A program made the translations under genes and the position numbers. DNA of 47,759 nt. It comes from an uncultured Prevotella sp. GTDB lineage: Bacteria > Bacteroidota > Bacteroidia > Bacteroidales > Bacteroidaceae. The stretch covers positions 1 through 47,759 of the forward strand of contig CAKQEI010000008.1 of assembly GCA_934230115.1 (NCBI GenBank). The letters are read 5' to 3'. Below the pieces are notes generated by a model. The model was given only the letters and a program-made list of their open reading frames with translations. It did no database searches and was not told where the DNA came from. Of this stretch, positions 6,532 through 15,007 are shown piece after piece. How positions within the stretch are numbered: the stretch's first letter is position 1; each line of letters starts with the position of its first letter.

Positions 6532-7650
6532 TTATCCCCATACTTCTTCCACAATCTCTCTCACGAGGTCGAGTTTTGCCCACTGCTGCTCCTCGGTGAG
6601 CTTGTTGCCTATCTCGCATGAGGCGAATCCGCATTGCGGGCTGAGGTTGAGGCGGTTGAGCGGAATGTATTTCTCCGCCTCGCGTATGCGGGCTATGACG
6701 GTTGCCTTGTCTTCGAGCACGGGCGACTTGGTGGTGACGAGTCCGAGCACCACGCGCTTGTCGGCGTTGATGTATCTCAGCGGCTCGAATCCGCCCGAGC
6801 GTTCGTCGTCGTATTCCAGATAATAGGCGTCGACGTTCTCCTTGGCAAAGAGGAAGGGGGCAACGGGGTCGTAGGCTCCCTTGGTGGCGTAGCACGAATG
6901 GTAGTTGCCGCGGCACACGTGGGTGTTGATGGTGAGTCCTTCGGGCTTGCCGTCGATGGCGAGGTTGTTGACGGTGAGATATTGCAGGGCCTCGTGCTCA
7001 AGGGTGAAGCCTGTGCCAGCCATTGACTTCCAGAAGTCGTCGTCGACTATCATTCCCCATGTGCAGTCGTCGAGCTGGATGGTTTCGCAGCCTGCGGCGT
7101 GTATCTCGCGGAAGAAGGTGCGATAGGCGTTGGCGATGTCCTGGACAAGCTCTTGTGTGTTGGGGTAGAACTGGCGAGTGTTCTTGGCATTGTCGCCACG
7201 AAACAGTTCTGCAAGGAATTGTGCGGGTGCAGGTATGGTCTGCTTGGCCTTCACGCCGTTGCCCTCAAACTTCTTAACAAACAGGAAGTCGTTGATGAAG
7301 GGGTGGTTCTCGCCGCTGATTTTGCCTGTGAGCTTCAACGAGCCTTTGGTTGTTTCCTCGCCATGAAACTGGTAGCCATGGTCGAGCTCTATGTGCTCCA
7401 CACCACCGAATCCCCACATGAAATCGAGATGCCAGTAGCTACGGCGGAACTCGCCGTCGGTGATGTAGTGCAGGCCGTGGGCTTTCTGCTTCTTTATCAC
7501 GTCCTCGATGAGGCGGTCTTCAACGGCACGAAGCTCTGCGGCGGTGATTTCGTTGTTCTGAAACTTTGCTCTTGCTTCCTTCAACTCTGCCGGGCGGAGG
7601 TAGCTGCCCACGGCTTCAAAATGCTTGTTTCCTGAATTGCTCATAATCAT
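6532..7650 (-). CDS. MetE C-terminal-domain-like methyltransferase (YxjG/YxjH type)
   Basis: 372 residues, corresponding to the catalytic C-terminal half of cobalamin-independent methionine synthase. The zinc/homocysteine site is intact: NTHVCRGN gives the His-x-Cys pair, YYLEYDD the Glu, and LSPQCGFAS the second Cys. The MetE N-terminal domain, which helps bind polyglutamyl methyl-folate, is absent, so the methyl donor is uncertain; short MetE-like enzymes are annotated as methyltetrahydropteroyltriglutamate-homocysteine methyltransferases. Two ATGs (7650 and 7644) are possible starts. The gene is divergent from an Lrp/AsnC regulator, with promoters back to back, a context consistent with amino-acid-responsive control, though this is inference. 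It shares the terminator at 6441-6498. Confidence 0.85.
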   Translation of the reverse strand: MIMSNSGNKHFEAVGSYLRPAELKEARAKFQNNEITAAELRAVEDRLIEDVIKKQKAHGLHYITDGEFRRSYWHLDFMWGFGGVEHIELDHGYQFHGEETTKGSLKLTGKISGENHPFINDFLFVKKFEGNGVKAKQTIPAPAQFLAELFRGDNAKNTRQFYPNTQELVQDIANAYRTFFREIHAAGCETIQLDDCTWGMIVDDDFWKSMAGTGFTLEHEALQYLTVNNLAIDGKPEGLTINTHVCRGNYHSCYATKGAYDPVAPFLFAKENVDAYYLEYDDERSGGFEPLRYINADKRVVLGLVTTKSPVLEDKATVIARIREAEKYIPLNRLNLSPQCGFASCEIGNKLTEEQQWAKLDLVREIVEEVWG

Positions 7651-7711
7651 TTTGCTATTTATTTGTTTATTATGTTTCTTTATGTTTGGTTTTATCTTTG
7701 ATTTCTGAGCG

Positions 7712-7743
7712 CAAAGTTAAAAATAAGTTTTTTGTTAACCAAA
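7712..7743 (-). promoter_or_regulatory. Promoter of the MetE-like gene
   Basis: Minus strand: TTTG (7743 to 7740), a 20-bp spacer, TAACTTTG (7719 to 7712). A start near 7708 gives a leader of about 58 nt. Only 5 bp separate its -33 box from that of the opposite promoter. Confidence 0.75.
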
Positions 7744-7748
7744 TATTC

Positions 7749-7778
7749 TTTGTAATACAGGAATATTTCCTACCTTTG
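7749..7778 (+). promoter_or_regulatory. Promoter of the Lrp/AsnC regulator gene
   Basis: TTTG at 7749-7752, an 18-bp spacer, TACCTTTG at 7771-7778. If used, the mRNA leader is about 325 nt and includes the whole 46-bp hairpin array. No closer TAnnTTTG was found before the start codon. Confidence 0.65.
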
Positions 7779-7834
7779 CAGGGGAATTCCGATTTTTGCA
7801 GAATAATATTCTGTGAAAGGGAAGAGGGGGAGAA

Positions 7835-8060
7835 TGTTGAATGTGGAGTGTGGAATGTGGAATGGTTGCGCGGAGCGCAATGTTGAATGTTGAGTGTGGA
7901 ATGTGGAATGGTTGCGCGGAGCGCAATGTTGAATGTTGAATGTGGAGTGTGGAATGGTTGCGCGATGCGCAATGTTGAATGTTGAATGTGGAATGTTGAA
8001 TGGTTGCGCGATGCGCAATGTTGAATGTGGAGTGTGGAATGGTTGCGCGATGCTCAATGT
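7835..8060. repeat. 46-bp tandem repeat with five TTGCGC hairpins
   Basis: Five hairpins begin at 7866, 7912, 7958, 8004 and 8043, spaced 46, 46, 46 and 39 bp. The first two are TTGCGC-GGA-GCGCAA, the next two TTGCGC-GAT-GCGCAA, and the last has GCTCAA in its 3' arm. Between them are permuted words of the type TTGAATG, TGGAATG and GAGTGTGG. It lies between the predicted lrp promoter and the lrp start, so it would be transcribed. The same 15-base hairpin occurs inverted at 1335-1349. Confidence 0.9.
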
Positions 8061-8109
8061 TAATAGAAACAATATAATAATAGAAACAATAAAATAATAG
8101 AGAAACAAT
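8061..8109 (+). repeat. Three direct repeats TAATAGAAACAAT before the lrp start
   Basis: Copies begin at 8061, 8078 and 8095 (17-bp period); the third has an inserted GA and overlaps the ATG at 8108. No Shine-Dalgarno sequence is seen, as is usual in Bacteroidetes, where A-rich leaders are common. Confidence 0.75.
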
Positions 8110-8596
8110 GGCAAACCAAGAAAATCTCGACGAAGTAGATATAAAGATTCTGAAACTGTTGCAACAGAACTCCCACATGACTGTGAAGGAGCTTGCAGCG
8201 CGTGTGCATCTGTCGCCGTCGCCAACCTTCGAGCGTCAGAAACGCTTGGAGCGCGAAGGTTATATAAAAAGATATTCGGCTGTGGTGGATCACCACAAGC
8301 TTGGACATAGCGTGATTGTGCTGTGCAATATACGGCTGAAACAGCACACTCACGAACTAATACAGCAGTTTATGGACACTGTGCAGACTATCGACCAGAT
8401 AACAGAGTGTTACAATACAACGGGCGACTATGACTTCCTCATCAAAGTATATGCCCACGACATGAAGGACTATCAGGACTTCATGCTCAACACTCTTGGA
8501 AATATCGATTGCATCGGTAGCCTGCACAGTATTATCGTGATAGGCGAGATAAAGGACTCGCATTATATCCCGGTGAGTAGGGGATTGGCGAAATAA
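8108..8596 (+). CDS. Lrp/AsnC family transcriptional regulator
   Basis: 162 residues, the standard length. An N-terminal winged helix-turn-helix (about 8-60: DEVDIKILKLLQQNSHMTVKELAARVHLS...) is followed by a linker and an AsnC-type RAM ligand-binding domain with the alphabeta-sandwich pattern (VLCNIRLK..., ITECYNTTGDYDFLIKVY, IGSLHSIIVIGEIKD). Family members form octamers or dimers that sense amino acids and often control a divergent gene; here that would be the MetE-like methyltransferase (inference). The mRNA leader is predicted to be long and to carry five identical-type hairpins, which raises the possibility of leader control or of simple repeat invasion. Confidence 0.92.
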   Translation: MANQENLDEVDIKILKLLQQNSHMTVKELAARVHLSPSPTFERQKRLEREGYIKRYSAVVDHHKLGHSVIVLCNIRLKQHTHELIQQFMDTVQTIDQITECYNTTGDYDFLIKVYAHDMKDYQDFMLNTLGNIDCIGSLHSIIVIGEIKDSHYIPVSRGLAK

Positions 8597-8649
8597 CGTG
8601 AGCTTGACGAAATATAAGTGACCACATCCTCCCTTTTAGCAAAAGTATT

Positions 8650-9945
8650 CTACAGTTCGTTATTAATCCAACTATAAATAATCTCCAGCACCTCCGGTGC
8701 TATGGTCTCTTCTATCTGCTGGTATTCAACAATATTGCCCGTTGAACAATGTTGGAATAGATGGTTTACACCTTCTATTTTCTTTATAGTGTGCTTGCAG
8801 TTGGACAGTCCTTTTTCAAGTTGAGTAGTATTGGCTGTGCAGTCCACTTGAGTGTCTTTTGTGCCGTTGAGTGCCAACACTGGGCATTTAATCTTGGACA
8901 ACTGCTTGCTGGCATCTAAAGTTATGATATGGCGCATGTATGGCGAGTTGGCTTGCTCTAATGATTTCTTTAGGATAGGCTTTAAGTTGTCTGGCACTCC
9001 GTCAATGGTTATCTCGCTTGTCTTCTTGCCATTTGCAATCTCGTTGAGAATATTAGAAATGGTAGCGCAGTAAGAGTCAACCATGTCCTTAGGCAGACCT
9101 ATGGAAGACATTGCTTGGCGGTTTTGCATCACGAGAGTTTCTTTGCCAGATATAGCCATACCTGCGAGCGACACAATGAAGTCGACTTTGCCTTCAGCGG
9201 CAAGCATCATGGCTATTGTGCCGCCCTCGCTATGTCCTAATATTCCAACCTTGTTGAAACGCTTGCGCAATAAAGGTAAGGCAGATGCAGCATCTTGGAG
9301 GAAGTCGTTTGTCGTGAATTGGCCGAAGTCTGTATTCTTGTCGCCCCATCCGCGGTCGTCGTAGCGCAGGGAGGCTATGCCTTGACGAGCCAGGGCGTCG
9401 GCTATGACGGCGAAGGGTTTATGGTCGAACAGCTCCTCGTCGCGGTTCTGCTGTCCGCTGCCTGTTACCATCAGCACAACGGGCGTCTGCTTCGAGTAGT
9501 TTTGGGGTAGGGTGAGAGTGCCGTTGAATGTGTAGCCTGCGTTTGTGAAGCTCACGCTTTCCTGCTTGTAGGGGAATGGGGCTACGGGAGTCTGCGGACG
9601 TTTCACCGTTAATTGTCCAGGCTTTAGCGTGAGCGGTATGTGGAATCCATTTTGGGTGTATGTACCTTTAATCTCGTTGTTCTGCATTTTTCCCTCGAAT
9701 GTTGCGCCAATCATAGGCACGGTCACTTTGATGGTGCCGTCGTCTTTTGTGGTTTTCTGGGCAGGAATGCCCTTGGCTCCTTGTGTCGGCGAGTCGATGG
9801 TGCAGCCGTCGGCTGAGAAGTTGAATACCAATGGTAGCTTTGTTCCCATTACGTTCAGTTCGCCGTTCCATGCGCCTTGCTGGGCGTGGGTGGAGAGGGT
9901 GGCGAGAGCGAGAAGGGCTGTGGTAAATAATCTTGAAATTCGCAT
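8650..9945 (-). CDS. Secreted alpha/beta hydrolase
   Basis: 431 residues. A signal peptide (MRISRLFTTALLALATLSTHA) directs it to the periplasm or beyond. Residues about 25-115 form a beta-rich N-terminal domain, as in several Bacteroidetes exported hydrolases. The alpha/beta-hydrolase core begins near 130. The oxyanion-hole region is VTGSGQQNRDE, the nucleophile is Ser239 in GHSEGG, the acid is probably the Asp in LNGTKDTQVD, and the His is in GVNHLF near the C terminus. It resembles S9-type/dienelactone-hydrolase-like esterases; the substrate (ester or short peptide) cannot be told. It appears monocistronic: the greA terminator lies upstream. Confidence 0.88.
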   Translation of the reverse strand: MRISRLFTTALLALATLSTHAQQGAWNGELNVMGTKLPLVFNFSADGCTIDSPTQGAKGIPAQKTTKDDGTIKVTVPMIGATFEGKMQNNEIKGTYTQNGFHIPLTLKPGQLTVKRPQTPVAPFPYKQESVSFTNAGYTFNGTLTLPQNYSKQTPVVLMVTGSGQQNRDEELFDHKPFAVIADALARQGIASLRYDDRGWGDKNTDFGQFTTNDFLQDAASALPLLRKRFNKVGILGHSEGGTIAMMLAAEGKVDFIVSLAGMAISGKETLVMQNRQAMSSIGLPKDMVDSYCATISNILNEIANGKKTSEITIDGVPDNLKPILKKSLEQANSPYMRHIITLDASKQLSKIKCPVLALNGTKDTQVDCTANTTQLEKGLSNCKHTIKKIEGVNHLFQHCSTGNIVEYQQIEETIAPEVLEIIYSWINNEL

Positions 9946-9966
9946 AGTAACAAATAGGTTTTAATG

Positions 9967-10046
9967 AAAAAAATGACAATTAATAATGGATAGTGACTGG
10001 TGGCAAAAGCCAATTTGTGTTGTCCATTACCAATTGTCATTTTTTT
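9967..10046 (-). terminator. Terminator behind greA
   Basis: An AAAAAAATGACAATT-type arm (9967-9990) and its complement (10022-10046) form a stem of about 22 pairs with two or three mismatches; an inner TGGC-AAAA-GCCA hairpin fills the loop. On the minus strand the stem ends in a T-run. It lies 31 bp after the greA stop and upstream of the hydrolase gene. Confidence 0.8.
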
Positions 10047-10077
10047 GCGATTATAATTTTACAAAAATCTTAAAAAG

Positions 10078-10542
10078 TTAAAGTGCCACTTCGTCGATGC
10101 GCAGCTTTAGCATTCCTGCTGGCACTCTCACCTCTACCACATCCTCCACTTTCTTGTTGAGCAGAGCCTGTGCGATGGGCGACTTGATAGAAATCTTGCC
10201 CTCGGTGAGGTTGGCTTCTGATGCGCTTACGATGGTGTAGGCCATGCTGCGGTTGTTGTTGAGGTTGGTGATTTTCACCTTGCTCAGTATTCCCACCACA
10301 TCGCCCTTGAGACGCGACTTGTCGATGACGCGGGCGTTTTCGAGCACCTTCTGCTTGTAGCGTATGCGGCCCAACAGACGGCCTTGCTCGCGCTTTGCGG
10401 CATGATACTCGAAGTTCTCGCTAAGGTCGCCCTTGTCGCGTGCTTCGGCTATGGCGTCGCGCACTTGCGGAAGCTCCACAAGTTCCATCTGTCGCAGCTC
10501 GGCTACGAGATTGTCGTAGCACTCTTGAGACATATATTCCAT
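10078..10542 (-). CDS. greA: Transcription elongation factor GreA
   Basis: 154 residues from MEYMSQECYDNL, the normal GreA length. The N-terminal antiparallel coiled coil carries the acidic tip (ARDKGDLSENFEYHAAKREQ), whose Asp and Glu coordinate the Mg ion in the polymerase secondary channel to stimulate cleavage of backtracked RNA. The C-terminal FKBP-like domain (SIKSPIAQALLNKKVEDVVEV) binds polymerase. An in-frame ATG at 10578 would add 12 residues overlapping the PBP gene; I reject it because the family starts at MxYM. It sits 22 bp after the PBP1A stop, so the two are likely co-transcribed. Confidence 0.95.
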   Translation of the reverse strand: MEYMSQECYDNLVAELRQMELVELPQVRDAIAEARDKGDLSENFEYHAAKREQGRLLGRIRYKQKVLENARVIDKSRLKGDVVGILSKVKITNLNNNRSMAYTIVSASEANLTEGKISIKSPIAQALLNKKVEDVVEVRVPAGMLKLRIDEVAL

Positions 10543-10564
10543 GTTTGTTATTCTTCTTCTCTTA

Positions 10565-13060
10565 TTATAAATCTTCAAAATTCACCACCTGCTCCTTCGG
10601 ACGCTTAGGCTCCTTCTTTGGGGTGGCGGGCTGGTCGGTGGTTCCGTTCTCTACTGCAGCCTCGGGCAGCTGTCGCTCTACGGGGTTGCCATTCTCGTCG
10701 AGGATGATTTCTTCCTCCACGTTGATGCTGTCGCGTCGGATGGTGTCTACTTTGGCGCGAGGCACATAGCTCTGGCAGTTGTACATAGAGGAGAGGATGT
10801 CGGCATCCTTAGGCTTGCCAAACTTGGCGTGGTATTTCTCGAAGGCGGGGTCTTTAAGCACCGACTCAAGGAAATAGCCGCAGATGGGCAAGGCTGTGCG
10901 TGAGCCTTGGCCAAGAGCTCCCGTGCGGAAGTGGATGCAACGATACTCGCCGCCTACCCATGCGCCCACCACGAGGTTGGGGCTAACGCCCATGAACCAG
11001 GCGTCGGAGTGGTTGTTGGAGGTTCCGGTCTTGCCGCCCCAATCGGTGTCGCGGTATTGACCCACGTAGCCGTTAAGGCTCTGTGATGTGCCGCCCGGCT
11101 CGCGCAGGCCGCCCATGAGGAGCTGCTGCATGAAGAAGGCACTCTTGTAGGGAATCACTTGCTCCTCGTTGATGGGGGAGTTGTAGATTTCCTTGCCGTT
11201 GCGGTCGAGAATGCGTGTTACTATCTGGCGTCTTACGTACTTGCCGTCGTTGGCTACGGTGGAGTAGGCGTTGGCAAGCTCAAGCAAATTGACGTCGCTG
11301 GAGCCAAGTGGCAAAGAGGGGGTCTCGTCGAGCGGGCTCTCGATGCCCATCTTGTGGGCTGTCTCGGCTATGCGCGACACGCCCATCTCCATTCCCAGGC
11401 GCACGGCCACGGAGTTGATGCTTCGTGCAAAGGCACTCATAAGAGGTACGGAGTCGCCTGAGAATGAGCCGTTGGCGTTGGTTGGAGTCCATGTCACTTC
11501 CTTGCCCGCCTTCTTGTCGAACACCTGCATTGAGATGTATTCGTCGCGGCGCTTGTCGCAGGGGGTGAGTCCTTGGTTCATGGCCTCGGTGTAGACGAAG
11601 AGCTTGAAGGTGGAGCCAGGCTGGCGCATGGCAGTGACCTTGTCGTACTTCCACGACTTGAAGTCGATGTCGCCCACCCATGCCTTCACGGCTCCTGTCT
11701 GTGGCTCCATTGCCACAAAGGCGCAGTGCATGAAGTGAACCATATAGCGTATGGAGTCCATGGTGGAAATCTCCTTCTCGATGGTGCCCTTCTCATAGTC
11801 GAAGAGCTTCACCTTGTGGGGCTTGTTGAGATAATACTGTATGGAGTCGGGGTTGTTGGGGAAGCGTGCGAGCAGATTCTTGTAGATAGGCAACTTCTGG
11901 GCGATGCCCTCGATGAAGTTGGGTATGACTTGGTGGTTTTCGTCCTGCCAGGGCTCTTGGTTGGCCCAGTGGTTGTTGAAGTTGCGCTGTATTTGCTTCA
12001 TCTGCTTGATGGCAGCTTCCTCGGCATACTTCTGAAGGCGCGAGTCGATGGTGGTGTAGATTTTCAGACCAGAGGTGTAGAGGTCGTAGCCATTCTCGCG
12101 GCACCATGTCTTAAGCTCCGACGCTACTGCCTCGCGGAAATACAGGGCCTTGCCGTCGTAGTTGCTCTCGACGCTGTAGCTGAGCTTTATAGGTGCGTTG
12201 CTGAGCGAGTCGTATTCGGCTCTTGTGATGTCGGCGTGGCGCAGCATGTTGCTGAGCACGACGTTGCGGCGGCGCAGGGAGTTTTCGGGATTGGCAATAG
12301 GGTTGTAGTAGGTGGTTGCCTTGAGCATTCCCACAAGCACGGCTGCCTGGTCGGTGGTGAGTTCCTTTGGCGTGCAGTTGAAGTAGGTCTTGCACGCTGT
12401 TTTGATGCCGAAGGCGTTGGAACCGAAGTCGACGGTGTTGGCATACATGGTTATAATCTCCTTCTTGCTGTGGGTGATTTCGAGCTTTGTGGCTATGATC
12501 CATTCCTTCGACTTCATGATGAGCATACGCACACCAGGAATGTAGCCAAGCAGACCGGTGGAGTAGTCGGTGCGCACACGGAACATGTTCTTGGCGAGCT
12601 GCTGGGTGATGGTGGACGCTCCGCGCGCGTCGTGGTGGAGCAGGGCGTCTTTGGCTGCTCCCACGAGTCCGGGATAGTCGATGCCGTGGTGTTTGTAGAA
12701 ACGCTCGTCCTCGGTGTCGACCAACGCTTTGAAGAAGGCGGGGTTCACTTCCTCGTATTCCACTGGAGTGCGGTTTTCGTTGAAGAACTTTCCGATGAGC
12801 TCTCCGTCGGAGCTGTAAATCTGTGAGGCCTCGTGGGTTTCGGGGTTCATGATGGTGTAGAATCCGGGCGACTTGCCAAAAAGCCACAGGAAGTTGATGT
12901 CTACCATTCCGAGATAGACGATGAACGCAACGATGCAGGATGCGATTCCGATGAGTGTCTTAGTGTACCAGGCTTTGCCGCGGTAGAGATTTCTGTACCA
13001 TGGGAAGAAGCTCTTTATCTTCTTAAGACACGAGATGAGAATGTTTTTGATTTTTTTCAT
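10565..13060 (-). CDS. Penicillin-binding protein 1A (bifunctional transglycosylase/transpeptidase)
   Basis: 831-residue class A PBP that polymerises glycan strands and cross-links peptidoglycan. A short cytoplasmic N terminus and one membrane segment (about 36-55) anchor it. The GT51 domain contains EDERFYKHHGID with catalytic Glu117, and ASTITQQLAKN. The transpeptidase has SxxK at Ser483 (QPGSTFK), SxN at 547-549 (SIN) and KTG at 677-679. A hydrophilic tail rich in Glu, Pro and Lys follows from about 770. The palindrome TACTTTTGCAAAAGTA at 13137-13152 supplies a minus-strand TAnnTTTG (13152 to 13145) about 90 bp upstream, with no clear -33 box. Confidence 0.93.
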   Translation of the reverse strand: MKKIKNILISCLKKIKSFFPWYRNLYRGKAWYTKTLIGIASCIVAFIVYLGMVDINFLWLFGKSPGFYTIMNPETHEASQIYSSDGELIGKFFNENRTPVEYEEVNPAFFKALVDTEDERFYKHHGIDYPGLVGAAKDALLHHDARGASTITQQLAKNMFRVRTDYSTGLLGYIPGVRMLIMKSKEWIIATKLEITHSKKEIITMYANTVDFGSNAFGIKTACKTYFNCTPKELTTDQAAVLVGMLKATTYYNPIANPENSLRRRNVVLSNMLRHADITRAEYDSLSNAPIKLSYSVESNYDGKALYFREAVASELKTWCRENGYDLYTSGLKIYTTIDSRLQKYAEEAAIKQMKQIQRNFNNHWANQEPWQDENHQVIPNFIEGIAQKLPIYKNLLARFPNNPDSIQYYLNKPHKVKLFDYEKGTIEKEISTMDSIRYMVHFMHCAFVAMEPQTGAVKAWVGDIDFKSWKYDKVTAMRQPGSTFKLFVYTEAMNQGLTPCDKRRDEYISMQVFDKKAGKEVTWTPTNANGSFSGDSVPLMSAFARSINSVAVRLGMEMGVSRIAETAHKMGIESPLDETPSLPLGSSDVNLLELANAYSTVANDGKYVRRQIVTRILDRNGKEIYNSPINEEQVIPYKSAFFMQQLLMGGLREPGGTSQSLNGYVGQYRDTDWGGKTGTSNNHSDAWFMGVSPNLVVGAWVGGEYRCIHFRTGALGQGSRTALPICGYFLESVLKDPAFEKYHAKFGKPKDADILSSMYNCQSYVPRAKVDTIRRDSINVEEEIILDENGNPVERQLPEAAVENGTTDQPATPKKEPKRPKEQVVNFEDL

Positions 13061-13162
13061 CTTCTAATGTATTGATTATCTGATTGGATGACTTAAGTCA
13101 GAGAAGGGGTGGCTGGCTTTGTCAAGGGAAAAACTGTACTTTTGCAAAAGTACGAATTTTGT

Positions 13163-14071
13163 TTATTCTTTTAGCTTTTCGTCAATATAATTTATGATTT
13201 CTTTAATGTTGTCGGGGTTGAACCAGCTGATGCTTTCGTCGCGCTTGAACCATGTGAGCTGTTTGCGGCAGTAGCGCCGTGAGTTGCTCTGAATTTTGAA
13301 TATGGCTTGGTCGAGAGTGGTGAGCCCGTCAAGATACTCAAACATCTCCTTGTATCCCACGGTGTTGAGGGAGTTGAGGTGGCGTTGGTCGTAGACGGCG
13401 AGGGCTTCCTGCTCAAGTCCGTCGTCAATCATTTGCAGCACGCGGTTGTTGATGCGGCTGTATAGCTCCTCACGGTCGCGTGTGAGGCCTATCTTCAGAA
13501 TGTTGAAGGGTCGCTGCTTCTTTTCGTTCTGACGGAATGAGGTGTAGGTGGTTCCGGTCATGTGGCAAATCTCCAAGGCATGGACCACGCGTCGGGGATT
13601 GTTGCGGTCGACTATAGCCCAATGCTCGGGGTCGAGAATTTTGAGTTCCTCGACAAGCCTGGGCAACCCCTCTTGCTCAAGCCTTTGCTTCATCCATTGG
13701 CGTGTGGCGTCGTCGATGGTGGGAATGTCGTCGATGCCGTTGCACACGGCGTCGATATACATCATTGAGCCGCCACTCATTACGGCCGTGTCGGAAGCTG
13801 CAAAAAGCTCGTTGGTGAGCAGACTCATCACTTGCTCTTCGTACATCGAGGCGCTGTAGTAGTCATCGATGTGGTGGGTGCCCACGAAGTAATGCTTCAC
13901 CCTCGACTGTTGTTGGGATGTGGGGGCGGCAGTTCCGATGGGCAGTTCGGCGAATATCTGCCTTGAGTCGGCATTTATTATTGGCACTCCAAGATGTTCG
14001 GCTATTCGTAGGCAAAGCTCGGTTTTGCCGACTCCAGTTGGGCCAAGTATAACAATTAGAGTTTTGCTCAT
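13163..14071 (-). CDS. miaA: tRNA dimethylallyltransferase MiaA
   Basis: 302 residues from [17 protein letters not shown]. MiaA adds a dimethylallyl group to A37 of tRNAs reading UNN codons, the first step to ms2i6A. Seen: the P-loop [17 protein letters not shown] (catalytic Asp), the GTAAPT region, GGSMMYIDA, and the C-terminal tRNA-contact part with TVGYKEM and [12 protein letters not shown]. An upstream ATG at 14143 lies in the terminator that separates this gene from lpxA and is rejected as the start. Following the lpx genes is usual in Bacteroidales. Confidence 0.95.
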   Translation of the reverse strand: MSKTLIVILGPTGVGKTELCLRIAEHLGVPIINADSRQIFAELPIGTAAPTSQQQSRVKHYFVGTHHIDDYYSASMYEEQVMSLLTNELFAASDTAVMSGGSMMYIDAVCNGIDDIPTIDDATRQWMKQRLEQEGLPRLVEELKILDPEHWAIVDRNNPRRVVHALEICHMTGTTYTSFRQNEKKQRPFNILKIGLTRDREELYSRINNRVLQMIDDGLEQEALAVYDQRHLNSLNTVGYKEMFEYLDGLTTLDQAIFKIQSNSRRYCRKQLTWFKRDESISWFNPDNIKEIINYIDEKLKE

Positions 14072-14102
14072 GTCTTGTTGGATGATGAATGGTGTGGTTG
14101 AA

Positions 14103-14178
14103 AAAATAATAGAGGCAATAGACACAACACTGGTTGAATGCAAGCACCCTGTTATTTCTATTGCCTCGTTATTATTTT
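14103..14178 (-). terminator. Terminator behind the lpx operon
   Basis: AAAATAATAG-AGGCAATAGA (14103-14122) pairs with its complement at 14157-14178, with a two-base bulge. On the minus strand the stem is followed by TATTATTTTTTC. It lies 40 bp after the lpxA stop and 32 bp before the miaA start, so miaA may have its own transcript or depend on read-through. Confidence 0.8.
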
Positions 14179-14217
14179 ATAATTATATTTAGTGGAGAGT
14201 GATAGCTCCCTAATATC

Positions 14218-14988
14218 TTATCGGATGATGCCTCGCTTTGACGAGGCTACAAAATCAATGATATACTGCACTTCCTTTGTCACTTCAAGAGTTTTCTTGA
14301 TTTCCTCAATGCCCTCCGACATGATTCCCTTGGAATAGAGAGTGCGGTAGGCATTGTGGATAAGCTCTATCTGCTCGTTGGAGAAGCCACGGCGACGCAG
14401 GCCGATGAGGTTGATGCCGCAGTATTTTGTAGGCTCCTTGCCTGCAATGATGAATGGAGGGATGTCCTGGCTGAAACGGCATCCGCCCTGAATCATCACG
14501 TAGCCGGCAATGCGGCAGAACTGGTGGCAGAGGACGCTGGCTGATATGATGGCGTTGTCGTCGACAATCACCTCGCCGGCGAGCTTGGTGGAGTTGCCGA
14601 TGATGATACCGCTGCCAATCTCGCAGTCGTGTGCAATGTGCACACACTCCATGAGCAGGTTGTTTGACCCCACTACGGTTTTGCCCTTCGATGCTGTGCC
14701 GCGCGAGATGGTCACGTTCTCGCGGATGCTGTTGTTGTCGCCAATCTTGCAGATTGTCTCCTCGCCACGGAACTTGAGGTCTTGCGGCTTTGTTGAAATG
14801 CTCGCACCCGGCATAAACTCGTTGTTGTTGCCTATGCGTGCTCCGAAATTGATGGTGACGCTGTTCTGAAGAACATTGTTGTCGCCTATTTCAACATTTT
14901 TGTCAATGTAGCAGAAAGGACCTATAACGTTGTTGTCGCCAAGTTTTGCCTCGGGGTGAACATAGGCTAATGGGCTTATCTGGTTCAT
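14218..14988 (-). CDS. lpxA: Acyl-ACP--UDP-N-acetylglucosamine O-acyltransferase LpxA
   Basis: 256 residues, the family length. LpxA transfers a 3-hydroxyacyl chain from ACP to the 3-OH of UDP-GlcNAc, the first lipid A step, as a cytoplasmic trimer. The N-terminal 190 residues are hexapeptide repeats forming a left-handed beta helix (VIGPFCYIDKNVEIGDNNVLQNSVTI region). The catalytic His is in MECVHIAHDCEIG, and the GLRRRGFS motif opens the helical C-terminal domain. It lies 19 bp after lpxC/fabZ in the same operon. Confidence 0.96.
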   Translation of the reverse strand: MNQISPLAYVHPEAKLGDNNVIGPFCYIDKNVEIGDNNVLQNSVTINFGARIGNNNEFMPGASISTKPQDLKFRGEETICKIGDNNSIRENVTISRGTASKGKTVVGSNNLLMECVHIAHDCEIGSGIIIGNSTKLAGEVIVDDNAIISASVLCHQFCRIAGYVMIQGGCRFSQDIPPFIIAGKEPTKYCGINLIGLRRRGFSNEQIELIHNAYRTLYSKGIMSEGIEEIKKTLEVTKEVQYIIDFVASSKRGIIR

Positions 14989-15007
14989 CTTCGAATATTT
15001 TAGTTAA

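Noticed and set aside
7835..8060. 46-bp-period array as a CRISPR array
   Set aside because: Only a 15-base hairpin is constant, and the intervals are made of the same low-complexity words, not unique spacers. No cas genes are in the window.
11573..12826. 417-residue plus-strand frame inside the PBP1A gene
   Set aside because: It is a shadow of a gene with all PBP motifs in order; it has no promoter or domain.
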